From positions 186,001 through 250,000 of the forward strand of contig NZ_LGAP01000002.1 of assembly GCF_001270265.1 (NCBI RefSeq): DNA of 64,000 nucleotides, given 5' to 3'. Positions within the stretch are counted from its first letter, which is position 1, and each line of letters opens with the position of its first letter. The DNA is from Ensifer adhaerens. Lineage in GTDB: Bacteria > Pseudomonadota > Alphaproteobacteria > Rhizobiales > Rhizobiaceae. Below the pieces are notes generated by a model. That model was not told the origin of the DNA and made no database searches. It was given only the letters and a program-made list of their open reading frames with translations. This document shows positions 28,791 through 37,125 of this stretch, one piece after another. Made by a program: the position numbers and the translations under genes.

Positions 28791-28846
28791 TGCTACACGA
28801 GAGAAGGGTTTCCGCAGCGCTAGTCGTTCGGAAGCCTTTTTCTTTT
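28791..28846 (+). ncRNA. Counter-transcribed RNA between repB and repC (incA/ctRNA)
   Basis: The repB-repC gap holds a typical antisense RNA gene on the strand opposite to repABC. Its terminator is an 8-pair stem (GGTTTCCG at 28807-28814 with CGGAAGCC at 28829-28836, one G-U pair) followed by TTTTTCTTTT. Such RNAs of about 50-60 bases pair with the repBC leader and block repC expression, setting copy number and incompatibility. The position, size and terminator fit; the 5' end is inferred from the promoter. Confidence 0.82.
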
Positions 28847-28852
28847 GCTCTG

Positions 28853-29857
28853 TTAGTCTCCTGTTTCCTCTTGAAATTCGAGGTACAGAGATTTGAGCCT
28901 CTGCCTCACGAAATCTGCAAAACCCGGCGCGACCTTCCTGTTGAAGGAAAGCGTGGTTTCGCTGTTTGTTTCTCGGATGCGCACGGGGCGCGTATCATCC
29001 GGCGCTACCCAAGCAACTGCCTGGCTCCTGGCCTTGACGGTGCTCAGGAAGGAAAAGAGCGTCTCAAACCGTTGATCGCTGTCCCGGGCCAGAAATTCGG
29101 AACGACGCACGAACTCATGGGCCTCGGCGAGCTTGTCATCGTTTCCTATGAGATCAGCGAGTTCCGTCCACCGCCGCCGCCCGATGGAGGGTGCGGCGCC
29201 GATGGCCTCGATAACGACGACCGGCAGCCGGCGGACAATGGCAATCATCTTCGACAGGGCCGCCTTGTCGACGCCCAGCGACGACATGATGACGTCACGC
29301 GAGAATTCGCGGTCTTCGAGACGGGTGGCGAACAGCGACCGCTCGATGAAGGACAAGTCCGTGCGGGCGCTGTTTTCCTGCCCTTGCGAGATCACCAGCT
29401 GTTCGTCGCTGAGGTCGCGAACGACAGCCCTGACCTTGCTGCCAAGCTCACGCGTGGCGGCAAGACGACGGTGACCGTAAGCGACCTGGTAGCGCCCGTC
29501 CTCGCGCGGATGGGGTCGAACCAGGATAGGCACATGTTGTCCGTGATCCCGGATCTGTTGAAGAAGCGACTGCTCGGCTTCGGCTGCGACGCCAAGGCGA
29601 TCTGCGACGAAGGAGGCATCGACGAGGGCTGGATCGAGCTCGATAATTGCCAGGCCCTCGGCGAGCTGGCGTTCCAGCTCCTGAGCGCGCTCCACTTTCT
29701 GCGTAATGTTTGACAGGGATCGAGTGATGCCGCCGATCGGGCTCAATGGCCGTTGGCCGGGATTGAGACCAACGATTGGCCGTCCGGCAAGCGGACGATC
29801 ATCCTCGCCGTCTGTGGCCGGGCTGTCTGAAACACCGATCAGGTTCTTGCGGGCCAT
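28853..29857 (-). CDS. repB: Plasmid partition protein RepB
   Basis: A 334-residue ParB-family protein. The N-terminal part includes PHPREDGRYQVAYGHRR and QGQENSARTDLSFIER (ParB box II-like), with a helix-turn-helix around LGVDKAALSKMIAIVRRLP; the C-terminal part is for dimerisation. It should bind the parS palindromes at 26-27 kb and 31-32 kb and work with RepA in segregation and autoregulation. It begins three bases after the repA stop. Confidence 0.95.
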   Translation of the reverse strand: MARKNLIGVSDSPATDGEDDRPLAGRPIVGLNPGQRPLSPIGGITRSLSNITQKVERAQELERQLAEGLAIIELDPALVDASFVADRLGVAAEAEQSLLQQIRDHGQHVPILVRPHPREDGRYQVAYGHRRLAATRELGSKVRAVVRDLSDEQLVISQGQENSARTDLSFIERSLFATRLEDREFSRDVIMSSLGVDKAALSKMIAIVRRLPVVVIEAIGAAPSIGRRRWTELADLIGNDDKLAEAHEFVRRSEFLARDSDQRFETLFSFLSTVKARSQAVAWVAPDDTRPVRIRETNSETTLSFNRKVAPGFADFVRQRLKSLYLEFQEETGD

Positions 29858-29860
29858 GGC

Positions 29861-31057
29861 TTACTTCCTTCCCCACACTTTGCGTAGGAGTTCCTCGATC
29901 TCGCCATTGACGAGCGTCAGGGAATCCATCGCGCGATCGTAGGTGCCGCGGACGAACTGCGAGCGTTCCACTTCATAGAGCGTCTGCTTGGTCACGCCGG
30001 CATCGGAAACGGCTGTCGACTTGACCATGGCATTGTGGAGCATGCGGTTGCCGAAGATCGACCGCATGAATCCGGTCATCTGGCTTTGCGGGCCGTCATT
30101 CGGCTCGAACCGGGTCACGAGGTAGCGCATCCAGTCGTAGCTCGTCCGACCGCCGGCATTCTCGACGACGCGCATCAACTCACTGGTCATTGAGAGAAAC
30201 TGGGACATGGACATGACGTCGAGCATCTGCGGGTGCACGGTGATCAGCACCGATGTCGCCGCGCACAGCGCCGACATGGTGAGAAAGCCGAGCTGCGGCG
30301 GGCAATCGATGATGACGATGTCGTAAAAGCTCTCGATATCGGCAAGCACGTCGCCGATACGCGCGAAAAACATGGTTTCTGCCGAGCCACTGGTCATGGC
30401 CTTCGGCGTTTCGTGCTCGAACTCCATGAGTTCGAGGTTGCCGGGGATCAGGTGCAGGTTGGGCAGATGGGTGGAACGGACAATCTCTGCGATCGGTCGC
30501 GGGTTTTCGTAGCGGATGGCGCCATAGATCGTTTCAGCCTCGCCGACGTCCAGCTCCGGCTGATGCCCGAACAGGGCCGAAAGCGATGCCTGCGGATCGA
30601 GATCGATCGCCAGTGTCCGGTAGCCTCGAAGTGCGAGATATTGTGCAAGATGCGCCGAGGTCGTCGTTTTCGCCGATCCGCCCTTGAAGTTCATGACCGA
30701 GATGACCTGCAGCCTCTCGTCGCCGCGGCGATGCGGAATGTATTTTCCCGACTTACCGCCTTCGTCCAGAACACGGCGAATGCGCTCGATGTCGGAGATC
30801 GCATACATGCGACGCCCGTTTGACAACGGCTCGGGGCCGTGACCCTCCGACGCGATCTGGCGCAAGTAGCCTTCCGCGATCCCGATGAAGGCTGCCGCCT
30901 CAGCTGGGCTGAAAAGTCGTAATGTCTTTTGCGCTTGCGGCGGGAAGATTTTCTTCTGATGCTGCTGGAGTTGGTGCGCAAGTTCCAAGGCATCGGCAGC
31001 CAGGAGCGTTGGCAAATGCTCCTGCACATCGAGGCCCTGAATTTTCTGCTGCAACAT
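29861..31057 (-). CDS. repA: Plasmid partition ATPase RepA
   Basis: A 398-residue ParA-family ATPase. An N-terminal helix-turn-helix region (around SPAEAAAFIGIAEGYLRQ) binds its own promoter. The deviant Walker A NFKGGSAKTTT lies near residues 123-133, and the Walker B-like IVIIDCPPQLG follows. ATG 31057 is chosen because GGAG precedes it by six bases and the length then fits the family; an ATG at 31090 lacks a ribosome site. It is the first gene of the repABC operon and its main negative regulator. Confidence 0.95.
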   Translation of the reverse strand: MLQQKIQGLDVQEHLPTLLAADALELAHQLQQHQKKIFPPQAQKTLRLFSPAEAAAFIGIAEGYLRQIASEGHGPEPLSNGRRMYAISDIERIRRVLDEGGKSGKYIPHRRGDERLQVISVMNFKGGSAKTTTSAHLAQYLALRGYRTLAIDLDPQASLSALFGHQPELDVGEAETIYGAIRYENPRPIAEIVRSTHLPNLHLIPGNLELMEFEHETPKAMTSGSAETMFFARIGDVLADIESFYDIVIIDCPPQLGFLTMSALCAATSVLITVHPQMLDVMSMSQFLSMTSELMRVVENAGGRTSYDWMRYLVTRFEPNDGPQSQMTGFMRSIFGNRMLHNAMVKSTAVSDAGVTKQTLYEVERSQFVRGTYDRAMDSLTLVNGEIEELLRKVWGRK

Positions 31058-31460
31058 CGAACTCTCCAAAAACTGCGCAAAAATTGTCATATCGCGGCAA
31101 TATGCGCAGATGCACTATGATCCGATTCGGCGTGAATGTACAAATGGATAGCCGAACGGCTGTCTTGTCGCTTCGATGAGCGGGGAGGGGCGCAGCCGGC
31201 ACCAGTTGTCCGCGGACAACTCATGTGATGGCCGACCAGACTGCTATCATGTGGATGCGATTCCAACACCAAAAATGCAACGGCGCGCGTGTTTGTTTTG
31301 GAGATGAACGGGAAAAGGACGTTGCCTTGGCTGCCTCGCTCACCGGCTCCAGACGCACGCTATTAGAATATGGATTTAGTGTACTATTGACAGGAAGGTG
31401 AATTGTGGCAAGATCGTGATGCAACGACGATCGTGTCGGACGGACTGGAAGGGATGCAGC
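31058..31460. other. repA upstream region
   Basis: About 400 bases that should hold the repABC promoter and its operator. One parS-type palindrome of a different central sequence lies here. A TTGACA at 31387-31392 could be the -35 box for the small rightward gene at 31461. No other gene is seen. Confidence 0.5.
31205..31220. other. parS-type site with different core
   Basis: GTTGTCCGCGGACAAC fits the consensus GTTNNCNGCNGNNAAC and is the centre of a perfect 18-base palindrome (31204-31221). It lies about 150 bases upstream of the repA start. The central ten bases differ from those of all the other copies in this window. Confidence 0.7.
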
Positions 31461-31640
31461 ATGTTCTATCTCGGTGGGATGACACTTGGTTACCTCGAGC
31501 CACCAGCACCGAAGGCCGTCGTACAGTCGGTTAAGCCGCGCATCGAAGTGACGCCTCGGGAGCCGGCGGACGATCGTGAACGCGAGCGCGACCAGGAATG
31601 GGCCCGAGCCTTTCTAACGCCTTGGCATCTGTTTTACTGA
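31461..31640 (+). CDS. Small hypothetical protein
   Basis: A 59-residue frame (starts MFYLGGMTLGYLEPPAPKAV and ends in an aromatic tail, TPWHLFY). GGAAGGG lies about seven bases before the ATG. It is rich in Pro, Glu and Arg in the middle. It has no recognised family. A consensus -35 box 70 bases upstream makes expression plausible. It could be a small accessory plasmid protein or a chance frame. Confidence 0.4.
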   Translation: MFYLGGMTLGYLEPPAPKAVVQSVKPRIEVTPREPADDRERERDQEWARAFLTPWHLFY

Positions 31641-31718
31641 TACGAACGCTGCCCTCAAAAACGTGCGGTGGTCGGCGCTACCGCTGCGTATGGTCTGAAG
31701 TGAACTTCGCTTCCACGG

Positions 31719-31819
31719 TAAAGCGCGCCGCGATCGTTCAGATGCGCTGCGGCGCATTAAGCTCTTGTTTTTGGACAAGTCGTTATCCCAAAACCGCTGT
31801 GCACTTTGCACGGCATGCC
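31719..31819 (-). repeat. Dispersed ~100-bp repeat, copy 1
   Basis: Read on the minus strand, this segment matches the copies at 43711-43810 and 54117-54212: a GCAAAGTGCACAGCGG-like start, a CGATAACG-like block (here GGATAACG) and an AAGAGCTTAA block. It is more diverged and in reverse orientation. It looks like a rhizobial intergenic repeat. Confidence 0.65.
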
Positions 31820-31907
31820 GTTGGCCTTGGCTTAGTTGTGTCTGCTTGTCGTGAAGCCATGGCCTGTGGCGCCGCTCTTTGGAGCGCCGATACGCTGGGC
31901 CGTCAAC

Positions 31908-31923
31908 GTTGACAGCTGTCAAC
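31908..31923. other. parS-type site
   Basis: GTTGACAGCTGTCAAC, identical to the copies on the other side of the repABC operon. It lies about 850 bases upstream of repA. Confidence 0.85.
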
Positions 31924-32312
31924 TGCCCATGCGCGTTTCCTGCTCAAGAACGAGCTCGAGCCAGCTCGGCGACGGCAGCGAACATTCCGCTTCGAAAGGA
32001 GATTCGAAGCGGAACAAAAACGCCAGAAAATACAATGTGTTAGATGGGTCACCGGCAGGCGACGCAAGGCGTGGGACCGCGGAGCAGCCACCGGCCGGTG
32101 TCGGGCGGTGGCTGCCGCTGGAGCGAGATTGGCGGTTGGGTGGATCCTGGCAAGTGCCTTTGACGGCCGATTACGCAAGCTGCGGCGTTCCCGTGGTAAT
32201 GCGGCGGCTGGGAAGCTTTGGTGGAAAAACAGGAAAGGGTGAGGGGAGGGCTGTCGCGAAGCTGGGAAATGTTTAAGCTTGCCGGCAACAGCAAACCATT
32301 GAGGGTGCCAAC

Positions 32313-33068
32313 ATTCCGAGCGATCAGCCAGCCGACGAAACGGGCAACCAGCCTCAGTCGCTTTCGTTGCACCAGAGAATCCTCGGGGATGTGGAAGGTC
32401 ATATTCTCTCCGGCGCGTGGCCGCCTGGCCACCGTATCCCGTTCGAGCACGAGTTGACCGAGCAATATGGTTGCTCGCGTATGACTGTGAACAAGGCGCT
32501 GACGGAGTTGGTCAAACGTGGACTGATCGAGCGTCGGCGGAAGTCCGGGAGCTATGTCACCTTTCCGCATGTGCAGTCGGCGGTCATGGAAATCCACGAT
32601 GTCAAACTGGAGGTTCAGTCCCTTGGGCTGGATTACAGCTTCCATCTGGATGAGCGCAGCATCCGCAAGGCCGAGGGAAGGGATGCCGGTCGGCTTGACC
32701 TGCCGCCGTCTGCGAGACTGCTCGAGGTCAGCTGCCGGCATTTCGCAGGCGGCCGGCCCTTCTGTTTCGAGGAGCGGCTTATCAGCCTGGCGGCCGTTCC
32801 CGAGGCAGAGACGGAGCTTTTCGAGACGTCGGCGCCTGGTTCGTGGTTGCTGGGAAAGGTGCCGTGGAGCACGGCTGAGCATCGCATCCGGGCCGTGGCG
32901 GCAGGGCGCAGTGCAGCGCAGGCGCTCGACATCTCGACAGGGGCGGCTTGTCTCGTCATCGAGCGGCGGACCTGGAGCGGCCGCGCCCCGGTTACCCATG
33001 TCAGATTAACCTACCCGGGTGATCGGCATGAATTGGTGGCACAATTCGCGCCAAGTCCACTTGGTTAG
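32313..33068 (+). CDS. hutC: HutC-type GntR repressor, start codon unusual
   Basis: The coding part matches the histidine-utilisation repressor HutC: LHQRILGDVEGHILSG, then PPGHRIPFEHELTEQYGCSR and MTVNKALTELVKRGLIERRR form the winged helix, followed by a UTRA ligand domain (MEIHDVKLEVQSLGLDY). HutC represses hut genes and responds to urocanate. No ATG or GTG lies in frame before the homology. An ATT at 32313 has GAGGGT at suitable spacing; a TTG at 32367 lies inside the conserved region and has no ribosome site. No hut catabolic gene is nearby. It may use a rare ATT start or be inactivated. Confidence 0.75.
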   Translation: MPSDQPADETGNQPQSLSLHQRILGDVEGHILSGAWPPGHRIPFEHELTEQYGCSRMTVNKALTELVKRGLIERRRKSGSYVTFPHVQSAVMEIHDVKLEVQSLGLDYSFHLDERSIRKAEGRDAGRLDLPPSARLLEVSCRHFAGGRPFCFEERLISLAAVPEAETELFETSAPGSWLLGKVPWSTAEHRIRAVAAGRSAAQALDISTGAACLVIERRTWSGRAPVTHVRLTYPGDRHELVAQFAPSPLG

Positions 33069-33075
33069 ATGCATG

Positions 33076-33106
33076 CGTCGGGCGGTTAGGGGAGGCACGA
33101 CGCGCG
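33076..33106. terminator. Stem-loop after hutC
   Basis: The short gap between hutC and the convergent iron-permease remnant has an interrupted inverted repeat around the perfect palindrome CGACGCGCGTCG, extended by GAGG and CCTC. It may act as a terminator, but no T run follows. Confidence 0.35.
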
Positions 33107-33111
33107 TCGCC

Positions 33112-33393
33112 TCACGCCGCCGGATCGGTTCGCCGTTTGCGCTTCTTGCCGACGGCATTCGAAATCTTGCGGTGAAGCGCGTGATCGTGCGCGTCCTGCG
33201 CATGCTCCTTCAGCAATTCCGTTAGCCGGTCCAGCTCATGTTCTTCCAGCTTCTCGATGCCGATATATTTGTTTTCGGCTGAGCTGGTCAGGATCAGTTC
33301 GTCGAGCTTGGCTTTGAGTGCGGTGCTGTCGCGGTTCTGGGAATTCTGGAGCACGAAGACCATCAGAAATGGGATGATCGTCGTCCCGGTGTT
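33112..33393 (-). pseudogene. 5'-truncated low-affinity iron permease remnant
   Basis: The last 93 codons match the C-terminal part of the rhizobial low-affinity iron permease family ([20 protein letters not shown], then [13 protein letters not shown] and [11 protein letters not shown]). Upstream of the NTGTT segment the frame changes to unrelated Arg/Pro-rich sequence that overlaps the next gene on the other strand. The N-terminal membrane part is missing, so this is a remnant. Confidence 0.7.
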
Positions 33394-33520
33394 GCTGGGC
33401 ACCCGTGGCTGACGGCGCTCGACATGGTAGAAGCACGTTAGTCGCAAGCGGCGACAGGCCGCTGGCGCGGAGTTTGACATGAGCCTGCAATTTGGTGGCG
33501 TTAGGCCAGAAGGTAGCGAG

Positions 33521-34159
33521 ATGGAGAAGACCATGCTGTTCGATGGGCCACAAAACGCGCCCGTAACCATCTTGCTGGCGCATGGCGCCGGCGCGCCGAT
33601 GGATTCGGCTTCGATGACCGCCTCAGCCAAGGCGCTTGCTGCCGAAGGCTTTCGTGTCGCCCGGTTCGAATTCGGCTATATGGCTGCGCGTCGGTCGGGT
33701 GGCCGCAAGCCGCCGCCGCGCGCCGAAACGCTAAACCCGGAGTTCAAGGCGGCCGTGGCGACCATCGGCGCGACCGGTCCATTGCTGATCGGTGGCAAAT
33801 CGATGGGTGGACGCGTCGCCAGCATGGTTGCCGACGAGCTCTATGCCGAAGGAAAAATCACCGGCCTGCTTTGCCTTGGCTATCCCTTCCACCCACCGGG
33901 AAAGCCCGATCAGTTGCGGACCAAGCACCTCGAAGCGTTGAAGACGCCGACGCTGATCTGCCAGGGTACGCGGGACGAATTCGGTACACGCGAGGAAGTT
34001 CCCGGATACCTGTTGTCCGACGCGATAGAACTCCTATGGCTCGAAGATGGCGACCACGATCTCAAACCGCGCAAGACGATATCCGGCTATTCAGCCGCGG
34101 ATCACCTGAAAACGATGGCACAGACCGTCGCCCGCTGGGCGGGCGATCGACTGAAGTGA
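33521..34159 (+). CDS. Alpha/beta hydrolase, KANL3/Tex30-like
   Basis: A 212-residue alpha/beta-hydrolase-fold protein: [12 protein letters not shown] forms the oxyanion region and [14 protein letters not shown] the nucleophile elbow with a serine. [11 protein letters not shown] carries the probable acid and EDGDHDLKP the histidine. The substrate is unknown. AAGG lies seven bases before ATG 33521; a GTG/ATG-like start at 33479 gives a weaker context. It converges with the cyclase gene, separated by a stem-loop. Confidence 0.82.
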   Translation: MEKTMLFDGPQNAPVTILLAHGAGAPMDSASMTASAKALAAEGFRVARFEFGYMAARRSGGRKPPPRAETLNPEFKAAVATIGATGPLLIGGKSMGGRVASMVADELYAEGKITGLLCLGYPFHPPGKPDQLRTKHLEALKTPTLICQGTRDEFGTREEVPGYLLSDAIELLWLEDGDHDLKPRKTISGYSAADHLKTMAQTVARWAGDRLK

Positions 34160-34166
34160 ATGGCTG

Positions 34167-34189
34167 CGGCCTTCCCGAGGGGAAGGCCG
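34167..34189. terminator. Perfect 10-bp stem-loop between convergent genes
   Basis: CGGCCTTCCC-GAG-GGGAAGGCCG lies between the ends of the hydrolase and cyclase genes. It has no T run on either side. The position suggests a shared bidirectional terminator. Confidence 0.55.
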
Positions 34190-34220
34190 TCCGGTTATCG
34201 AGGATCGAGGTCCAATCCGA

Positions 34221-35462
34221 TCATTCCGCTGCTTGAGCGGTGCCCGACGAAAATGCGAAGACGTCGATCGGGTCGTCGAGACCTTTCACCGGAAAGGTGC
34301 CCAGATGCTCCATTTCGCGCGTGCGTCCCGCCAATTCGACGAAGGCGCGTGATAGCAGCACCGGGCGCTTCGCCTGCTTGGTCAGGTTTTCCAGACGTGA
34401 AGCGATGTTGACCGCCGGTCCGATCACCGTGAAGTCGAGCCGCCGACGCGAGCCGATATTGCCGTACATCACATCGCCGACGTTAACGCCGATACCGTAG
34501 CCCAGGGCTTCGCGCCCCCTTGCCAGGTTTTCCTGGTTCAGGGTGGCGATCGCGGCCTCTGCCTCGCCGATCGCCAGCAGCAGGCTTTCGCAGGCCTGAG
34601 CGTTGCTGAGCGGGAAAATCGCCAGCAGGCCATCGCCCATGAACTTCAGGATCTCGCCGCCATGCCGCTCGATCGGTTCGGACATGGCGTCAAAATAGCC
34701 ATTGAGAAGCTCGATCACGTCGTCCCGCGGCCAGAGGTCGGATAGCTTGGTGAAGTCGCGAAGGTCACAGATCAGGATTGCGGCGCTGACGGTCACGCCG
34801 CTTCCACGCGTCGTCGCGCCGGCAAGGATCTGCTCGCTTGCATGCGGTCCGACATAGGTTTCAAGCAACGTTCGCGCCATCCTGTTCTTCAGCCGGATTT
34901 CGCTGACAAGGGCGAGAACCGGCAACAGACCGACGAGAACCTCAATATGTCCCGCCTCGAAGCCGCCTTTTCGATCGGTGGCGAAGGTGACGACATGGCG
35001 CTTGCCGAGCGTGTGTTCCAGCGGCAAGGCGAGGTAGTCGGTGAGACCGTCGGCACGCAGCTCGTCATAGAGCGAGTTCGGCACCTCACCGTCGGCCCCT
35101 GCCTCAAGGTCCTTGCGAACCTGGCTGGCGCCATTGTTGATGGCGTAAAGTGGGCTGTTGAGGTATTGGGACGTGTCTTCGACGCCGTAGTCGTACATGC
35201 GGATATCCGCCTCCGACAGACCCTTGCGCCAAAGAATTCGGGCGCCGAGCCATTGCGGGTGATGAATCCGGAAATGCAGCGTCGCTCGCGCAAGCGGCAA
35301 GCCTGCTTCCACCAGTCGTTCGCACAGATCCACGAAGATATTGTCGACGAAGCGCTGGTCGCGGGTCTCGGTGACCAGCCAGTCGAGAATTCCCTTGCTG
35401 TCGATGGGACGGGCGCCGCTGTCATGCAGCGGTCCGGCCATTGCCTCGGATGAAGTCTGCAT
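34221..35462 (-). CDS. Class III adenylate cyclase
   Basis: A 413-residue cytosolic protein. Residues about 1-190 form a non-membrane regulatory region of the type often found in rhizobial cyclases. Residues about 225-400 form the catalytic domain. Metal-binding Asp233 and Asp277, substrate-base residues Lys273 and Asp343, and transition-state residues Asn352 and Arg356 are all present (ICDLRDF, LKFMGDG, LDFTVIG, VNIASR). It should therefore make cAMP from ATP. GGAG precedes ATG 35462 by seven bases. It follows a two-component system in the same direction, about 190 bases away. Confidence 0.9.
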   Translation of the reverse strand: MQTSSEAMAGPLHDSGARPIDSKGILDWLVTETRDQRFVDNIFVDLCERLVEAGLPLARATLHFRIHHPQWLGARILWRKGLSEADIRMYDYGVEDTSQYLNSPLYAINNGASQVRKDLEAGADGEVPNSLYDELRADGLTDYLALPLEHTLGKRHVVTFATDRKGGFEAGHIEVLVGLLPVLALVSEIRLKNRMARTLLETYVGPHASEQILAGATTRGSGVTVSAAILICDLRDFTKLSDLWPRDDVIELLNGYFDAMSEPIERHGGEILKFMGDGLLAIFPLSNAQACESLLLAIGEAEAAIATLNQENLARGREALGYGIGVNVGDVMYGNIGSRRRLDFTVIGPAVNIASRLENLTKQAKRPVLLSRAFVELAGRTREMEHLGTFPVKGLDDPIDVFAFSSGTAQAAE

Positions 35463-35655
35463 CGCAATTCTCCATTCTGTTCTGACGGCCTTGCTGCTCT
35501 CGAAGCGGAAGCTCCGGAGAACGCTGACCTCGAAACGCCGAGACATATGTGGACCATCGGTCGACCCTTGATAAGGCCCAAGGCGAAAAGTGATCTGAAA
35601 AGTTGCTTCAAGCCGCCGGTGCCGGTTCGGCTTTCCACGTGTCGCTCTGCGCTGT

Positions 35656-37125
35656 TCAGACGGTGGCGGTTAAGAGCGCCGCGGGATGATTTGCGTCGAG
35701 CATTGGCAATTGCAGCCGTATCCGCGCGCCGGACCACGAGCCGTAAAGGATATCGATGCGGCCGCCATGCAGCCGGGCGATCTCGCGGGCCAGATTGAGC
35801 CCGAGGCCCGCGCCGCTCGAACGCGGGCGCAGGCGATAGAAGGGCTCGAAGACACGTTCGCACTCATCTTCGGGAATACCGGGGCCTTCGTCGTGGATTT
35901 CGATGCCGCCGCGGGCATCGACCAGAACGGTGATCGTTCCGCGATTGCTACCATGCTCGACGGCATTGCGCAGGAGATTGGCGACCGCCTGTTCGATCTG
36001 CTGCACATGAATGCTGACCGGCACCGGCTGCGTCGCATTCGCCTCGAAGGCCAGTTCGTAGCCGGCTTCGAAAGCAAGCGGCGCGAAGTCGGCAGCAAGC
36101 GTTTTGGCCAATGCCACGAGATCAACGACCTCGCGGGTGCCCATGCCGTGCTCAAGCACCTGGCGGTCCAAGAGCTGTTGGGTCAGATGCGACAACCGTT
36201 CGATATCCTTGCGGAGCCGCGCACTCTGCGGATCTTCCTGCAGCAGTTCGGCGCGGGTGCGAAGGATGGCGATCGGCGTACGCAACTCGTGGGCAGCGTC
36301 AGTCAGGAACCGATTGCGTTGATCGTAGCCTTCGTCCAGGCGGGAAAGTGCATTGTTGAAGGCATGGACCATCGGCGCGATTTCGGTTGGAACCTGGGCC
36401 GTTTCGAGCTGCACCGCGCGATTGTCGATATCGATCCGCCCCGCCTGGTCTGCCGTTGAAACGAGACCGGCAAGCGACCGCCGCACGACCGCCGGCGTTG
36501 TGACTAGCGTGGCGACGCCCATCACCAGAATGATCGGCGACAGCAGGCAAAGGATAAGCAGCGCCAGGACCGGCAGCACGCGCAGCCACTCGGGATCGCC
36601 GTTGGCATCCTTCGCCATCTCGACATCCACGTTGATCTCGACTTCGAGGCCATCGTTCTCGTCGCGTGACGAGATCGAGGAGGCAAGGATCTGCACCCGG
36701 CCGACGTCGGTGTCGACATTGGCGAACGCGGCTTCCGGCCTCCGATCGCCCTGATCAAACCGCAATGTCGCGCGGCCGATATTCTTCAACAGCTCTCCGC
36801 CAGCCGCTTCATAGGCGGCGGGAATGCTGCCTTGCCGGACCATATGTCCGTCGGCATCGCGGATGACGAACCAGAGATTGGGGAAATCTTCCCGGAACGC
36901 GCGGAGCTCTTCGGTGTCGCGCACGATGAGGTCGCCGTTCTCGTCGCGGGCTACGGCTTCGGACAGGTGTTTTATGGCCGCCTCGTTGTCGATGATCAGC
37001 CGAGGCTGGGCAATCGTCAGGATCGCGACCAGCAGGCCGATGAAGGCAACAAAGGTCGCCGCCTGCAGCAGGATGAGGCGACGGACCAGGACCCATTGAA
37101 GTGAACGCGGGCGGGGTTTTCTCAT
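35656..37125 (-). CDS. Sensor histidine kinase
   Basis: A 489-residue inner-membrane kinase. There are two membrane segments (about 15-40 and 188-212) around a periplasmic sensor of about 145 residues, then a HAMP-like linker. The H-box is DAAHELRTPIAILRTRAE, the N-box LLRNAVEHGSN, and the ATP lid HDEGPGIP plus SSGAGLGLNLAREI. It overlaps its response regulator gene by four bases. The stimulus is unknown. Confidence 0.92.
   Translation of the reverse strand: MRKPRPRSLQWVLVRRLILLQAATFVAFIGLLVAILTIAQPRLIIDNEAAIKHLSEAVARDENGDLIVRDTEELRAFREDFPNLWFVIRDADGHMVRQGSIPAAYEAAGGELLKNIGRATLRFDQGDRRPEAAFANVDTDVGRVQILASSISSRDENDGLEVEINVDVEMAKDANGDPEWLRVLPVLALLILCLLSPIILVMGVATLVTTPAVVRRSLAGLVSTADQAGRIDIDNRAVQLETAQVPTEIAPMVHAFNNALSRLDEGYDQRNRFLTDAAHELRTPIAILRTRAELLQEDPQSARLRKDIERLSHLTQQLLDRQVLEHGMGTREVVDLVALAKTLAADFAPLAFEAGYELAFEANATQPVPVSIHVQQIEQAVANLLRNAVEHGSNRGTITVLVDARGGIEIHDEGPGIPEDECERVFEPFYRLRPRSSGAGLGLNLAREIARLHGGRIDILYGSWSGARIRLQLPMLDANHPAALLTATV

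Larger units (their letters stand above)
31641..32312. other. Intergenic region with a dispersed repeat and a parS-type site
   Basis: No gene is recognised in these 670 bases. The region contains one copy of the ~100-base dispersed repeat (31719-31819), a parS-type palindrome, and a G-rich stretch of unclear nature before hutC. Confidence 0.5.

Noticed and set aside
29133-29474. Frames antisense to repB and repA
   Set aside because: Shadow frames of high-GC genes; the real coding strand is unambiguous.
31204-31221. Possible LuxR/TraR box upstream of repA
   Set aside because: The 18-base palindrome fits the parS consensus better, and no luxR/traR gene or conjugation gene is present.
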